A stretch of 64,000 nucleotides of DNA from Alteromonadaceae bacterium 2753L.S.0a.02 (GTDB taxonomy: Bacteria; Pseudomonadota; Gammaproteobacteria; Pseudomonadales; Cellvibrionaceae), in contig VISH01000002.1 of the NCBI GenBank assembly GCA_007827375.1, forward strand, positions 1,389,001 through 1,453,000, read 5' to 3'. The notes under the pieces were generated by a model that was given only the letters and a program-made list of their open reading frames with translations, had not been told where the DNA came from and made no database searches. Shown in pieces: positions 50,665 to 59,740 of the stretch. A program made the translations under genes and the position numbers. Position 1 is the first letter of the stretch. Each line of letters opens with the position of its first letter.

Positions 50665-51417
50665 ATGCCTACAGTTAGCATGCGCGATATGCTGCAAGCT
50701 GGTGTCCACTTTGGCCACCAAACTCGTTACTGGAACCCAAAAATGGGTCAATTCATTTTTGGCGCCCGTAACAAAATCCATATTATTAACCTGGAGCACA
50801 CCGTACCCGCTTTTAATGACGCTCTTGCAGTCATCAAGCAAATGGCCAGTCAAAAGAAAAAGGTGCTCTTCGTTGGCACCAAGCGTGCCGCCAAGAAAAC
50901 GGTTAAAGAGCAGGCAGAACGCGCCAATATGCCATACGTGAGCAACCGCTGGCTCGGTGGCATGCTTACCAACTATAAAACCATTCGTGCCTCTATTCGT
51001 CGTTTCCGAGACCTGGAAACTCAAAGTCAGGATGGCACCTTCGCCAAACTCACCAAGAAAGAAGCGCTGATGCGCACCCGTATGATGGAAAAGCTTGAGC
51101 TCTCCATTGGTGGTATCAAAGACATGGGTGGTTTGCCGGATGCGTTGTTTGTAATCGACGTTGATCATGAGCGCATTGCGATTCAGGAAGCGAACAAGCT
51201 GGGTATCCCCGTTATTGGCGTGGTCGATACCAATAGTGATCCCGCAGGTGTCGATTACGTGATTCCCGGTAACGATGATGCAATCCGTGCTATCAAGTTG
51301 TATGTAACCGCAATGGCGGATGCTTGCCTTGAAGGTGCTCGCGAATCTTCTTCGGGCGTACCTGCCGACGAGTTTGTCGAGGTGGAAGCCGAAGAGAAGG
51401 CCGCCGATAACGGTTAG
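50665..51417 (+). CDS. rpsB: 30S ribosomal protein S2
   Basis: 250-residue small-subunit protein starting MPTVSMRDMLQAGVHFGHQT. It has RYWNPKMGQFIFGARN, RWLGGMLTNYKTI, PDALFVIDVDHE and GVVDTNSDPAGVDYVIPGND. A GAAGG site precedes the ATG. The C-terminus ends in an acidic tail. First gene of the conserved rpsB-tsf-pyrH-frr cluster, separated from tsf by a terminator-like hairpin as in other bacteria, where it lowers tsf expression. Confidence 0.98.
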   Translation: MPTVSMRDMLQAGVHFGHQTRYWNPKMGQFIFGARNKIHIINLEHTVPAFNDALAVIKQMASQKKKVLFVGTKRAAKKTVKEQAERANMPYVSNRWLGGMLTNYKTIRASIRRFRDLETQSQDGTFAKLTKKEALMRTRMMEKLELSIGGIKDMGGLPDALFVIDVDHERIAIQEANKLGIPVIGVVDTNSDPAGVDYVIPGNDDAIRAIKLYVTAMADACLEGARESSSGVPADEFVEVEAEEKAADNG

Positions 51418-51453
51418 TTATTAGGCGTTCGCCTGATGCTCGAATGAATCGTT

Positions 51454-51480
51454 AAAAAGGGGTGTAAACCCCTTTTTTTT
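51454..51480 (+). terminator. intrinsic terminator/attenuator between rpsB and tsf
   Basis: AAAAAGGGG, loop TGTAAA, CCCCTTTTTTTT, 36 bp past rpsB and 33 bp before tsf. Partial read-through into tsf is expected. Confidence 0.88.
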
Positions 51481-51513
51481 AATTTCTGAACCACAATTTT
51501 GAGGACTAGAAAG

Positions 51514-52392
51514 ATGGCAGTTACTGCTACTTTAGTGAAAGAGCTCCGTGAGCGCACCGGCCTCGGTATGATGGAGTGTAAAAAAGCACTGGCGGAAACC
51601 GATGGTGACATAGATGCCGCAATTGAAAACCTTCGCAAAGCCTCCGGCCTGAAAGCAGCTAAAAAGGCGGATCGCACGGCCGCCGAGGGTGTTGTCGCTA
51701 TCAAAACTGCCGACGATGGTAGCTATGGTGTGTTGGTTGAAGTGAACAGCGAGACCGACTTCGTGGCCCGCGACGCTGGCTTCCTGGTTTTTGTCGACTC
51801 GGTCGTGGAAAAAGCTTTTGCTGCTAAAGCGGATTCTGTTGAGGCGGTAAACGACGAGGCGATGGAAAACTCACGTCAGGCTCTGGTGCAGAAAATTGGT
51901 GAGAACATTGGGATTCGTCGCGTTAAGCTGATGTCTGCCGGTGATGGTGTGGTTGGCGCGTACGTGCATTCCAACAACCGTATTGCTGTTTTGGTAGAAC
52001 TGCAAAGTGGTACCGTTGAGTTGGCGAAAGACGTTGCGATGCATGTTGCAGCAGTTAACCCTCAGGTTGTAAACCCCGAAGACATGCCTGAAGAAGTGGT
52101 CAATAAAGAGAAGGAAATCATTAAGGCCCAACCAGATATGGAAGGTAAGCCAGAACAGATCGTTGAGAAAATGATGACCGGCCGGATCAATAAGTTCCTC
52201 AAGGAAAACAGCCTCGTGGAACAGCCCTTCGTTAAAGACCCTGATACCACTGTCGGAAACCTCGTTAAACAGGGTGGAGCCAAAGTTATTAGCTTTGCCC
52301 GATTTGAAGTGGGTGAGGGCATCGAGAAGAAGGAAGAGGATTTCGCAGCGGAAGTTGCAGCTCAGGTGGCGGCCTCTAAAGGCGGCGCTTAA
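51514..52392 (+). CDS. tsf: translation elongation factor Ts
   Basis: 292-residue guanine-nucleotide exchange factor for EF-Tu. The N-terminal UBA-like domain (LVKELRERTGLGMMECKKAL) is followed by the core with the TDFVARD loop that contacts EF-Tu, a coiled-coil region and a short C-terminal module. The ATG at 51514 (MAVTATLV) has GAGGA upstream; the frame opens 15 bases earlier. A strong terminator follows. Confidence 0.98.
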   Translation: MAVTATLVKELRERTGLGMMECKKALAETDGDIDAAIENLRKASGLKAAKKADRTAAEGVVAIKTADDGSYGVLVEVNSETDFVARDAGFLVFVDSVVEKAFAAKADSVEAVNDEAMENSRQALVQKIGENIGIRRVKLMSAGDGVVGAYVHSNNRIAVLVELQSGTVELAKDVAMHVAAVNPQVVNPEDMPEEVVNKEKEIIKAQPDMEGKPEQIVEKMMTGRINKFLKENSLVEQPFVKDPDTTVGNLVKQGGAKVISFARFEVGEGIEKKEEDFAAEVAAQVAASKGGA

Positions 52393-52416
52393 TCCTTTCT
52401 GCTGTCATACAAACAA

Positions 52417-52449
52417 TAAAAAGGCGGGCCGCAAATCCCGCCTTTTTTC
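52417..52449 (+). terminator. intrinsic terminator after tsf
   Basis: AAAAAGGCGGG, loop CCGCAAAT, CCCGCCTTTTTT, 25 bp past the tsf stop. Confidence 0.9.
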
Positions 52450-52521
52450 TGTTAAACTCTCGCGACTTTGTAGGGTGCAATTAAACTGCCATTTATGCGA
52501 AATATGGGGAGGATCACATCA

Positions 52522-53265
52522 ATGCCGGGTGGGCGCGACAGGAAATACAAGCGAATTTTGCTCAAGCTCAGTGGTGAGCAACTTATGGGTGACGAAGGTT
52601 TCGGCATCGACCCAAAGGTGCTCGATAAAATGGCGCTCGAGATAGGGCAGCTGGTTGGTATAGGTGTGCAGGTCGGCCTTGTTATTGGTGGCGGAAATCT
52701 GTTTCGTGGTGCAGCTTTGAATGAAGCGGGCCTGGATCGCGTTACTGGTGATCACATGGGAATGCTCGCAACGGTTATGAATGCGCTGGCAATGCGCGAT
52801 GCGCTGGAGCGCTCTAATATTCAATCGACGGTGATGTCCGCGATACCCATGCACGGTGTTACCGATCAATACGACCGTCGCAAAGCCATTCGCCTGCTGG
52901 ACAACGGTGAGGTGGTGATATTCTCGGCGGGTACCGGTAATCCCTTTTTTACAACAGACTCTGCAGCGTGTTTGCGTGCTATCGAAGTTGATGCAGAGTT
53001 AGTGCTCAAAGCCACTAAAGTCGATGGTGTTTATACCGCCGATCCGGTGAAAGACCCCAGTGCAACACGCTACTCACGTTTGAGTTACGACACTGTACTG
53101 CAGGAGAAGCTCGGAGTTATGGATCTAACGGCTATTTGCCTTTGCCAGGACCACGGCATGCCAGTGCGTGTATTCAAGATGACCAAACCGGGCGCGCTGC
53201 TGAGCATCATTGTAGGAGAGGACGAAGGCACGCTTATAGAAGAGGCTGCAACTAATGATCAATGA
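52522..53265 (+). CDS. pyrH: UMP kinase
   Basis: 247-residue hexameric bacterial UMP kinase making UDP for nucleotide, peptidoglycan and LPS synthesis. It shows KRILLKLSGEQLMGD, VIGGGNLFRG, DHMGMLATVMNALAMRDAL and GTGNPFFTTDSAACLRA. The frame has earlier ATGs at 52495 and 52504, but the ATG at 52522 lies 9 bases after GGGAGG and gives the normal length. The stop overlaps the frr start by 11 bp. Confidence 0.97.
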   Translation: MPGGRDRKYKRILLKLSGEQLMGDEGFGIDPKVLDKMALEIGQLVGIGVQVGLVIGGGNLFRGAALNEAGLDRVTGDHMGMLATVMNALAMRDALERSNIQSTVMSAIPMHGVTDQYDRRKAIRLLDNGEVVIFSAGTGNPFFTTDSAACLRAIEVDAELVLKATKVDGVYTADPVKDPSATRYSRLSYDTVLQEKLGVMDLTAICLCQDHGMPVRVFKMTKPGALLSIIVGEDEGTLIEEAATNDQ

Positions 53266-53812
53266 TATTAAAAAAGACGCCGATGCTCGCATGAAAAAAA
53301 GCGTTGAAGCGCTCGGCGTGAATTTCAATAAAATTCGTACCGGTCGGGCGCATCCAAGTATTTTGGATGGCGTCTCTGTTTCCTATTACGGCAACGATAC
53401 TCCACTGACTCAGGTGGCCAATGTATCTGTTTTGGATGCGCGCACTTTGTCAATCAGCCCCTGGGAAAAGCAATTGGTGCCGGATATCGAAAAAGCCATC
53501 ATGAAATCCGATTTGGGCTTGAACCCGGTAACGACTGGTGAACTGATTCGCGTGCCCATGCCACCGCTCACTGAGGAGTCGCGAAAAAATTATATTAAAC
53601 AGGCTAAATCTGAGGCCGAACAAGCGCGCGTATCTGTGCGCAACATCCGTCGCGATGCCATGGCTGACATCAAAGACCTGCTGAAAGAAAAAGAAATCAG
53701 TGAAGATGATGAGCGTCGTGGTCATGACGAGATTCAAAAACTTACCGACAAATATATCGCGGAAATTGATGCTGCGTTGGCGGTAAAAGAAAAGGATCTC
53801 ATGGAAATTTAA
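53255..53812 (+). CDS. frr: ribosome recycling factor
   Basis: 185-residue L-shaped factor that splits post-termination ribosomes with EF-G. It has FNKIRTGRAHPSILDGV, SVLDARTLSISPWEK, NPVTTGELIRVPMPPLTEE and the C-terminal helix EIDAALAVKEKDLMEI. It overlaps pyrH and is coupled to it. uppS follows 28 bp downstream. Confidence 0.98.
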   Translation: MINDIKKDADARMKKSVEALGVNFNKIRTGRAHPSILDGVSVSYYGNDTPLTQVANVSVLDARTLSISPWEKQLVPDIEKAIMKSDLGLNPVTTGELIRVPMPPLTEESRKNYIKQAKSEAEQARVSVRNIRRDAMADIKDLLKEKEISEDDERRGHDEIQKLTDKYIAEIDAALAVKEKDLMEI

Positions 53813-53840
53813 GGGTTTCCCGGATTTCCTCTTCCGAGTT

Positions 53841-54593
53841 ATGAGTGTTAATACCATAGAAAGTGCCAATCCACTACGCCATGTTGCCATCATTATGGAT
53901 GGTAATAACCGCTGGGCTGAGCAGCAGGGGCGCCAAGGAATCACGGGCCATCGCGCAGGCGTAGAACGCATTCGCGATGTGCTACGCGCCTGTCGTGAAG
54001 AAGGGGTGGAAGCGCTCACTCTGTTTGCGTTTAGCAGCGAAAATTGGCGCCGCCCACCAAAAGAGGTTGAGGCCTTAATGGGCCTGTTTCACACCTATTT
54101 GAAAAAAGAGGCCCGCAAGCTTGCAGAAGAAAATGTTGCACTTAAGGTCATCGGCAATCGTGAGCGATTCAGTAAGAAACTGCTGAATGCCATTGCGGAG
54201 GCTGAAAGTATTGCCAGTGTTGGTGAAGCCAGTTTGGTCATTGCCGCAGATTATGGCGGTTGCTGGGATATCACCCAATCGGCACAGCGCCTGGCAAATG
54301 AAGTTGCCTCGGGGCGTATGAGTTCTGCAGAGATTACCGAAGATGCCATCGCTGCGGGTCTTTCCACCCAGGGGTTGCCGCCGCTCGACCTTTTGATTCG
54401 AACCGGTGGCGAGTACCGTATCAGCAATTTTTTGTTATGGCAGGCCGCCTACGCGGAACTCTATTTCAGCGATTTGCTGTGGCCTGAATTCGATGCCAGT
54501 GCCATGAAACTTGCGATTCAGGACTACTATCGACGTCAGCGTCGTTTTGGAAAGACCGGCGCTCAAATCGCCCATGAGGCTGCGCGTGCTTAA
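53841..54593 (+). CDS. uppS: undecaprenyl diphosphate synthase (cis-prenyltransferase)
   Basis: 250-residue cytosolic/membrane-associated enzyme making the C55 carrier lipid for peptidoglycan and LPS O-antigen. It has the catalytic Asp loop IIMDGNNRWAEQQG, LFAFSSENWRRPPKEV, DLLIRTGGEYRISNFLLWQ and YAELYFSDLLWPEF. It uses the same isoprenoid pool as IspB, which matters given the missing dxr downstream. Its 3' end overlaps cdsA by 20 bp. Confidence 0.97.
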   Translation: MSVNTIESANPLRHVAIIMDGNNRWAEQQGRQGITGHRAGVERIRDVLRACREEGVEALTLFAFSSENWRRPPKEVEALMGLFHTYLKKEARKLAEENVALKVIGNRERFSKKLLNAIAEAESIASVGEASLVIAADYGGCWDITQSAQRLANEVASGRMSSAEITEDAIAAGLSTQGLPPLDLLIRTGGEYRISNFLLWQAAYAELYFSDLLWPEFDASAMKLAIQDYYRRQRRFGKTGAQIAHEAARA

Positions 54594-55419
54594 ACAACGG
54601 GTGATCACAGCCTGTGTCCTTGCTGTCGTTGTGTTGGGCATTCTATTTTTGGGCTCAATTAGCCATTTTGCGATTTTTTCCGGTGTAGTGATGCTGTTTG
54701 CCAGTTGGGAATGGTCGGATTTGTGCGGGCTAAAACAGATACTCGCCCGAGCTATCTACACGGTGATTCTTGCAATATTGGGTGTTGCTGTCGGTTGGTT
54801 TCTGCATTGGTCTGAACATCATCAAAACCTCCAGGCGCTGTTACTGTTCGCTTGTGGTTGGTGGGCGATTTCTCTGCTCTGGATACAGGGTTACCCTGCC
54901 AGTGCCGTGCTTTGGGGCTCTGTTGGTGTGCGCATGATAATTGGCGTGGCAATACTGATTCCCGCGTGGTTGGCGTTGCTTTATTTGCGCTCCCAGCCTG
55001 CCGGGGCTTGGTTGGTGCTTATGGCAATTTTCACCGTTGCCGCCGCAGATATAGGCGCCTACTTTGCTGGCAGAGCGTTTGGTAAATATAAGTTGGCCAA
55101 AAATGTCAGCCCGGGCAAAACCTGGGAGGGCGTTATCGGAGGCTTGGTACTGACTTTAGCCTGTGCAGGCCTGGCAAATTTGGTGTTAATCCATGGCAAC
55201 TGGCTGGCGCTTTTCGCGGTGGTGGTGCCGACCTCCCTGGTCTCGGTATTGGGAGACCTGCTCGAGAGCATGGTAAAGCGCCATCGCGGCGTCAAAGACA
55301 GTGGTCATTTGTTACCGGGTCACGGTGGATTTATGGATCGTATCGATGGGCTGGTTGCCGCCGCCCCGGTGTTTGCGCTTGCGGTATTGTCTTCCGGCTG
55401 GACGGTGCAACTTGCCTAA
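54574..55419 (+). CDS. cdsA: phosphatidate cytidylyltransferase (CDP-DAG synthase)
   Basis: About 281-residue inner-membrane enzyme with seven to eight hydrophobic segments that activates phosphatidic acid with CTP. The C-terminal signature is complete: LGDLLESMVKRHRGVKDSG followed by LPGHGGFMDRIDGL. The ATG at 54574 lies inside uppS; a GTG at 54586 is an alternative. Normally dxr follows; here 168 bp of degraded-looking sequence separate it from rseP. Confidence 0.95.
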   Translation: MRLRVLKQRVITACVLAVVVLGILFLGSISHFAIFSGVVMLFASWEWSDLCGLKQILARAIYTVILAILGVAVGWFLHWSEHHQNLQALLLFACGWWAISLLWIQGYPASAVLWGSVGVRMIIGVAILIPAWLALLYLRSQPAGAWLVLMAIFTVAAADIGAYFAGRAFGKYKLAKNVSPGKTWEGVIGGLVLTLACAGLANLVLIHGNWLALFAVVVPTSLVSVLGDLLESMVKRHRGVKDSGHLLPGHGGFMDRIDGLVAAAPVFALAVLSSGWTVQLA

Positions 55420-55587
55420 AACACGCATTATGGGGTCTCGCCGTTACCGATTGTTAATATCGCCAAAGTTCCACGGGTTGTTTTGTGCGAACCAGACGCC
55501 GTGCTTGCGGTCAAACACGCAGACCGCGTCTAAGTGGCCAACAATCACAGCCTTCGGGATGGTGATGTCAGGCAGTAAAGAGAGTTT
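55412..55587 (+). pseudogene. possible remnant of dxr (DXP reductoisomerase) N-terminal region
   Basis: The 168-bp gap between cdsA and rseP is where dxr lies in most gammaproteobacteria. Broken frames give peptides in the order expected of a Dxr N-terminus. A TTG start at 55412 reads LPKTRI then SRRYRLL. A second frame reads KVPRVVLCEPDAVLAVKHAD, ending in TAA. The first frame then gives VMSGSKESLC, like the Dxr segment around VLSGxxxLC. Spacing between the last two (about 34 codons) is near that of intact Dxr (about 31). The remaining ~300 codons are absent. The similarity is judged by eye and is weak; ordinary non-coding spacer remains possible. Confidence 0.38.
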
Positions 55588-56964
55588 ATGCAGGCTTTAA
55601 CAACCGTTTTTTATTTTCTAATTGCGCTCACCATTCTCGTGGCAATACATGAGTATGGCCATTTCTATGTCGCGCGCCGATGCGGCGTGCGAGTACTGCG
55701 TTTTTCAATCGGTTTCGGCACGCGGTTGTTCCGCTGGCGCGACCGTCACGGCACCGAGTTTGCGTTGTCTGCGGTTCCCTTGGGTGGCTATGTGAAAATG
55801 CTCGATGAGCGCGAAGGTGAAGTCGCTGAGCGCGATCTGCCCTACGCCTTCACGCAAAAGTCACCACTACAGCGTATCGCTATCGCGTTAGCGGGGCCCG
55901 CGGCAAATCTAATTTTGGCGCTTGTTCTCTACTGGCTGTTTTTCCTGGTGCGTGGCGGTATCAGTCTGTCACCGGTTATTGGCGATGTTGAACCTAACAC
56001 TATCGCCTCTGCGGCCGGTCTTGAAGTAGGGCAGGAGCTCGTCGCGATAGACGGGAAACCGGTTTCCAGTCGACGCGATGTTGAGCTGGCGTTGTTGAGC
56101 CGAATCGGAGAAACCGGCGAGATAACCTTCGTGGTGAAATACCCCGATTCTGATCTTGAATACGAATCACGCGCAGGTATCAATGCCTGGCTTAAGGATG
56201 CGGTGGCGCCGGATTTGCTGAAAGGCGTGGGTATCAGGTTTTACGAGCCGGAAATATCGCTTGAGGTGGGTGCGGTTGAGCCCGACTCTGCCGCTGAGCG
56301 CGCAGGTTTTCAGGCTGGCGATAAGATTGTCGAAGCTGATGGCAAAGTCATTAAGGATGGGCGTGATTGGATAGATTATGTCCGAGCTCGGCCTGCATCT
56401 GAAATTCGCGTGGTGGTCGCTCGCGATGCGGAAAATGGTACAGCTCAGGAGGAAGAGCTCTTTTTGGTACCTGAAAAGCGAAAAGACAACGCAGGAAAAG
56501 AGTTTGGTTTCGCTGGCGTATCTCTGCCTCAGGTCGAATCGTGGCCTGAAGATATGATTCGGCGTGAGCAATACGGCTTGTTCGACAGTTTCCACAAGGC
56601 GGCCACGGAAACCGTGGATGTAGTTAGCACGGTGCTGGTGTCAGTGAAAAAGCTCGTACTGGGGCAAATTTCTACGAAAAACTTGAGTGGTCCTATTGGC
56701 ATTGCTAAAGTTGCCGGCGATTCCGCCAAGGCCGGAATTTGGGCCTTTATAAATTTCCTTGCCTACATCAGCGTACTTCTCGGAGTTTTTAATTTGCTGC
56801 CGATTCCAGTACTGGACGGCGGACATATTGTTTATGGCCTTATTGAATGGGTAAAAGGCAGCCCGGTTTCAGAGCGAATGCAGTTGTGGGGGTATCAAAT
56901 TGGGCTTGCGTTAATTTTGGGGCTCATGGCTGTAGCGTTTTATCACGACATCATGCGGCTCTAG
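55588..56964 (+). CDS. rseP: RIP zinc metalloprotease RseP
   Basis: 458-residue site-2 protease that cleaves anti-sigma-E RseA within the membrane. HEYGH in VAIHEYGHFYVARRCG (first helix) is the zinc site; two PDZ domains follow (VEPNTIASAAGLEVGQELVA and VEPDSAAERAGFQAGDKIVE), then NLSGPIGIAKVAGD and the LPIPVLDGGHI motif supplying the third ligand. The start ATG at 55588 has an AAAGAGAG site lying in the dxr-like remnant. Upstream of bamA and skp, typical of the envelope-stress cluster. Confidence 0.97.
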   Translation: MQALTTVFYFLIALTILVAIHEYGHFYVARRCGVRVLRFSIGFGTRLFRWRDRHGTEFALSAVPLGGYVKMLDEREGEVAERDLPYAFTQKSPLQRIAIALAGPAANLILALVLYWLFFLVRGGISLSPVIGDVEPNTIASAAGLEVGQELVAIDGKPVSSRRDVELALLSRIGETGEITFVVKYPDSDLEYESRAGINAWLKDAVAPDLLKGVGIRFYEPEISLEVGAVEPDSAAERAGFQAGDKIVEADGKVIKDGRDWIDYVRARPASEIRVVVARDAENGTAQEEELFLVPEKRKDNAGKEFGFAGVSLPQVESWPEDMIRREQYGLFDSFHKAATETVDVVSTVLVSVKKLVLGQISTKNLSGPIGIAKVAGDSAKAGIWAFINFLAYISVLLGVFNLLPIPVLDGGHIVYGLIEWVKGSPVSERMQLWGYQIGLALILGLMAVAFYHDIMRL

Positions 56965-57026
56965 TCGCAACAGTGTTAGTTACATAACAAGAAAAGAAGA
57001 TCGATTTGTTGACATTTTATATCCCT

Positions 57027-59717
57027 ATGAAGCGTATTTTGCTGTTTTTATCGCTGACCTTTTCTACAGCGTCTGCACTTTCCCAAGAGTTTGAGGTTGC
57101 CGATATTCGCCTGGAAGGCCTGCAACGGGTTTCTGCAAGCCCGGTGTTTGCGGCTATGCCTGTTCAAGTCGGCGATTCCATTGATTCGGAAAATGTTCGG
57201 CAAATCATTCGTGATCTTTTTGCCACTGGTTTTTTCACCAATGTTCAGGTTGCCCGGGAAGGCAATGTGTTAATCGTGATTCTGCAGGAACGCCCCTCGA
57301 TCAAAAAAATCGAAATCGAGGGTAACAAAGCGATTAAAACCGAACAACTCACCGACGTGATGGACGAAAACAAGCTCAAGGAAGGTGAGATTCTGCAGCA
57401 AGACCTGCTGCAGGCAATCACCCGTGAGTTGGAACGCCAGTATGTTGGACGCGCCAGGTACGGTGCTTCTGTCGAGGCCAAAGTTGAAGACTTACCTAAC
57501 AATATGGTGAGCCTGACTATTGAGGTTGACGAAGGCAAGCCCGCAAAAATCAAACATTTAAATATTGTCGGCAACACAGTTTTTAGCGACAAAGAGCTGC
57601 GCCGCCAGTTTGACTTAACCACCTCGAAATGGAACTCATTTTTCACGAGCTCCGACCAGTACGCTCGCGAAAAATTGACCGGTGACATCGAAAAACTGGA
57701 ATCTTTTTACCTTGATCGTGGTTACCTGGATTTCGAAGTACTTTCCAGTCAGGTGTCTATCAGCCCAGACAAAACACAGGTATTTATCACCCTTAATATT
57801 AATGAAGGTGAGATTTATACCGTGAAATCCATCGATATCGCTGGTGACCCGATTATTCCCGAGGAGCGTATGCGTCGCCTGGTTTTACTTCGTGAGGGTC
57901 GTACCTTCTCGCAGCGGGACATGACAGATACCTCGGAATATCTCACTACCATGATGGGTAATTCCGGCTATACCAATGCCAAAGTAGAAGGCATTCCCGA
58001 GAAAAACCCGGACGATAAAACCGTAGATGTAACCTTTTTTGTTGACCCGGGTCAGCGCGTGTATGTTCGTCGAGTGAACTTCAGCGGCAATACAAAGACC
58101 AGTGATGAAGTGGTACGTCGAGAGATGCGTCAGCTCGAGAGCGCATCGGCATCTAACGCAAAAATAGAGCAGTCCAAGGTGCGTCTTGAGCGTTTGGGTT
58201 ACTTCAAAACTGTCGAAGTGGAAACCAAAGATGTGCCGGGAACTGACGACCTGATCGACGTGGAATACAATCTCGAAGAGCAGCCCTCGGGCACGATTCA
58301 GGCGAGCGTTGGTTATGCACAGACCACTAAATTGAATCTCAGTGTATCTGTGCAGCAAAACAATTGGCTGGGCACCGGCAAACAAGTGAGTTTTGGGGTG
58401 AATAAAAACACCTACCAAACCATGTACAGCTATAGCTACACCGATCCTTATTTTACCCCCGATGGCGTCAGCCGCGGATTTAGCGCGTTTTACCGTACCC
58501 GGGATTACGAAAAAATTAATGTGTCCCGCTACTCAACCGATGCTTACGGTGGCGATGTAACTTTTGGATATCCAATTTCAGAAATTTCGCGCCTGGGTTT
58601 CGGTTTCGGGATTATTCATCAGGACATAAGAACCGGCGCTTCTGCACCGCAGGAAATTATCAGCAGTCCCAAAATTTACTATGGCACTAATTATGTTTCC
58701 CAGTCTGACTGGGAAACGGGAATCGCCGGTAGTAACGGTATCCCGACCTCAAATGGTAACTACCAGGAATTCCAGTTTCCTGTGTACCAGCTCACTGAGG
58801 ATATGCTGATAGGCTCTTATCCTGGCTTTATTGACTTATATGGCGATACCTTCACCAGTGGTACCCTGAAGCTCAATTGGAGCCGGATGACTTTGAATCG
58901 GGGAATTCTTGCGACGCGCGGCAGCATGCAGCGCCTTTCAGCAGAGTCGACCTTTCCTGGCAGTGAAATGGAGTATTACAAACTCACGTACACAGGGTCG
59001 ATATACTTCCCGTTGGGCAATGACTTCACGCTGCGGTTTAAAACCCGACTTGGTTACGGTGATGGCTTTGGCAGCATGGATGAACTGCCCTTCTTCGAAA
59101 ACTACTATGCTGGTGGATTTGGGTCGGTTAGAGGCTTCCAACGCTCTACCCTGGGTCCGCGGGGAACACCCTCAATTTCCTACGATGTCGCACGCGCCAG
59201 ACATACAGGTTGGGAAGACCTCAACCGAGATGGTTTACCTTACTCTTCTGGAATATACCCGCAGGTGCCGGAATTGGGTGGCGGCGCTTATGTGCGATGT
59301 GATGACCCAACGTCACCAACTATACGGCAGGCCTTCGGTGGCGCACGGGTAATTTGTGAACCTGGCAAAATTATGGCTGTTGAAACAGGTTATCCGACAT
59401 CAATTGGGGGTAACATACTCACGGAATTTTCCACAGAGCTAATTTTGCCCATTCCATTTATAGAAGATACCAGTCAAATGCAGTTGGTAGCATTTGTGGA
59501 CGCCGGTAACGCATTTTCGGGCTACTGTCGCGATGATCCCTATGATCGTTTGAACTGTCACGAGCCTGATATAAATCGCCTGAGTTCTGCTTATGGGTTG
59601 GGGTTTACGTGGATTTCAGGTTTTGGGCCAATGACTTTCAGTTATGCGCTACCGCTGCATAGAAATGAGAGAGACGAAGTTGAGTACTTCCAGTTCTCCT
59701 TCGGTACAGGCTTTTAA
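57027..59717 (+). CDS. bamA: outer-membrane protein assembly factor BamA
   Basis: 896-residue Omp85 protein, core of the BAM complex. It has a signal peptide (MKRILLFLSL to about residue 21), five POTRA domains (to about residue 420; first EVADIRLEGLQRVSASPVF) and a 16-strand barrel ending with FQFSFGTGF (C-terminal Phe). The conserved VRGF loop-6 motif is present (GSVRGFQRSTLGPRG). It is about 90 residues longer than E. coli BamA. Extra residues fall in extracellular loops, one with Cys-x17-Cys and another with YCRDDPYDRLNC. The frame opens with TTG at 57006; ATG at 57027 is chosen. Confidence 0.96.
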   Translation: MKRILLFLSLTFSTASALSQEFEVADIRLEGLQRVSASPVFAAMPVQVGDSIDSENVRQIIRDLFATGFFTNVQVAREGNVLIVILQERPSIKKIEIEGNKAIKTEQLTDVMDENKLKEGEILQQDLLQAITRELERQYVGRARYGASVEAKVEDLPNNMVSLTIEVDEGKPAKIKHLNIVGNTVFSDKELRRQFDLTTSKWNSFFTSSDQYAREKLTGDIEKLESFYLDRGYLDFEVLSSQVSISPDKTQVFITLNINEGEIYTVKSIDIAGDPIIPEERMRRLVLLREGRTFSQRDMTDTSEYLTTMMGNSGYTNAKVEGIPEKNPDDKTVDVTFFVDPGQRVYVRRVNFSGNTKTSDEVVRREMRQLESASASNAKIEQSKVRLERLGYFKTVEVETKDVPGTDDLIDVEYNLEEQPSGTIQASVGYAQTTKLNLSVSVQQNNWLGTGKQVSFGVNKNTYQTMYSYSYTDPYFTPDGVSRGFSAFYRTRDYEKINVSRYSTDAYGGDVTFGYPISEISRLGFGFGIIHQDIRTGASAPQEIISSPKIYYGTNYVSQSDWETGIAGSNGIPTSNGNYQEFQFPVYQLTEDMLIGSYPGFIDLYGDTFTSGTLKLNWSRMTLNRGILATRGSMQRLSAESTFPGSEMEYYKLTYTGSIYFPLGNDFTLRFKTRLGYGDGFGSMDELPFFENYYAGGFGSVRGFQRSTLGPRGTPSISYDVARARHTGWEDLNRDGLPYSSGIYPQVPELGGGAYVRCDDPTSPTIRQAFGGARVICEPGKIMAVETGYPTSIGGNILTEFSTELILPIPFIEDTSQMQLVAFVDAGNAFSGYCRDDPYDRLNCHEPDINRLSSAYGLGFTWISGFGPMTFSYALPLHRNERDEVEYFQFSFGTGF

Positions 59718-59740
59718 TACACTAAAAAGAGAGAAAACGA

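Noticed and set aside
55301..55600. 99-codon plus-strand frame across cdsA end and rseP start
   Set aside because: First half is out of frame within cdsA and it ends inside rseP; better explained as cdsA overlap plus possible dxr debris.
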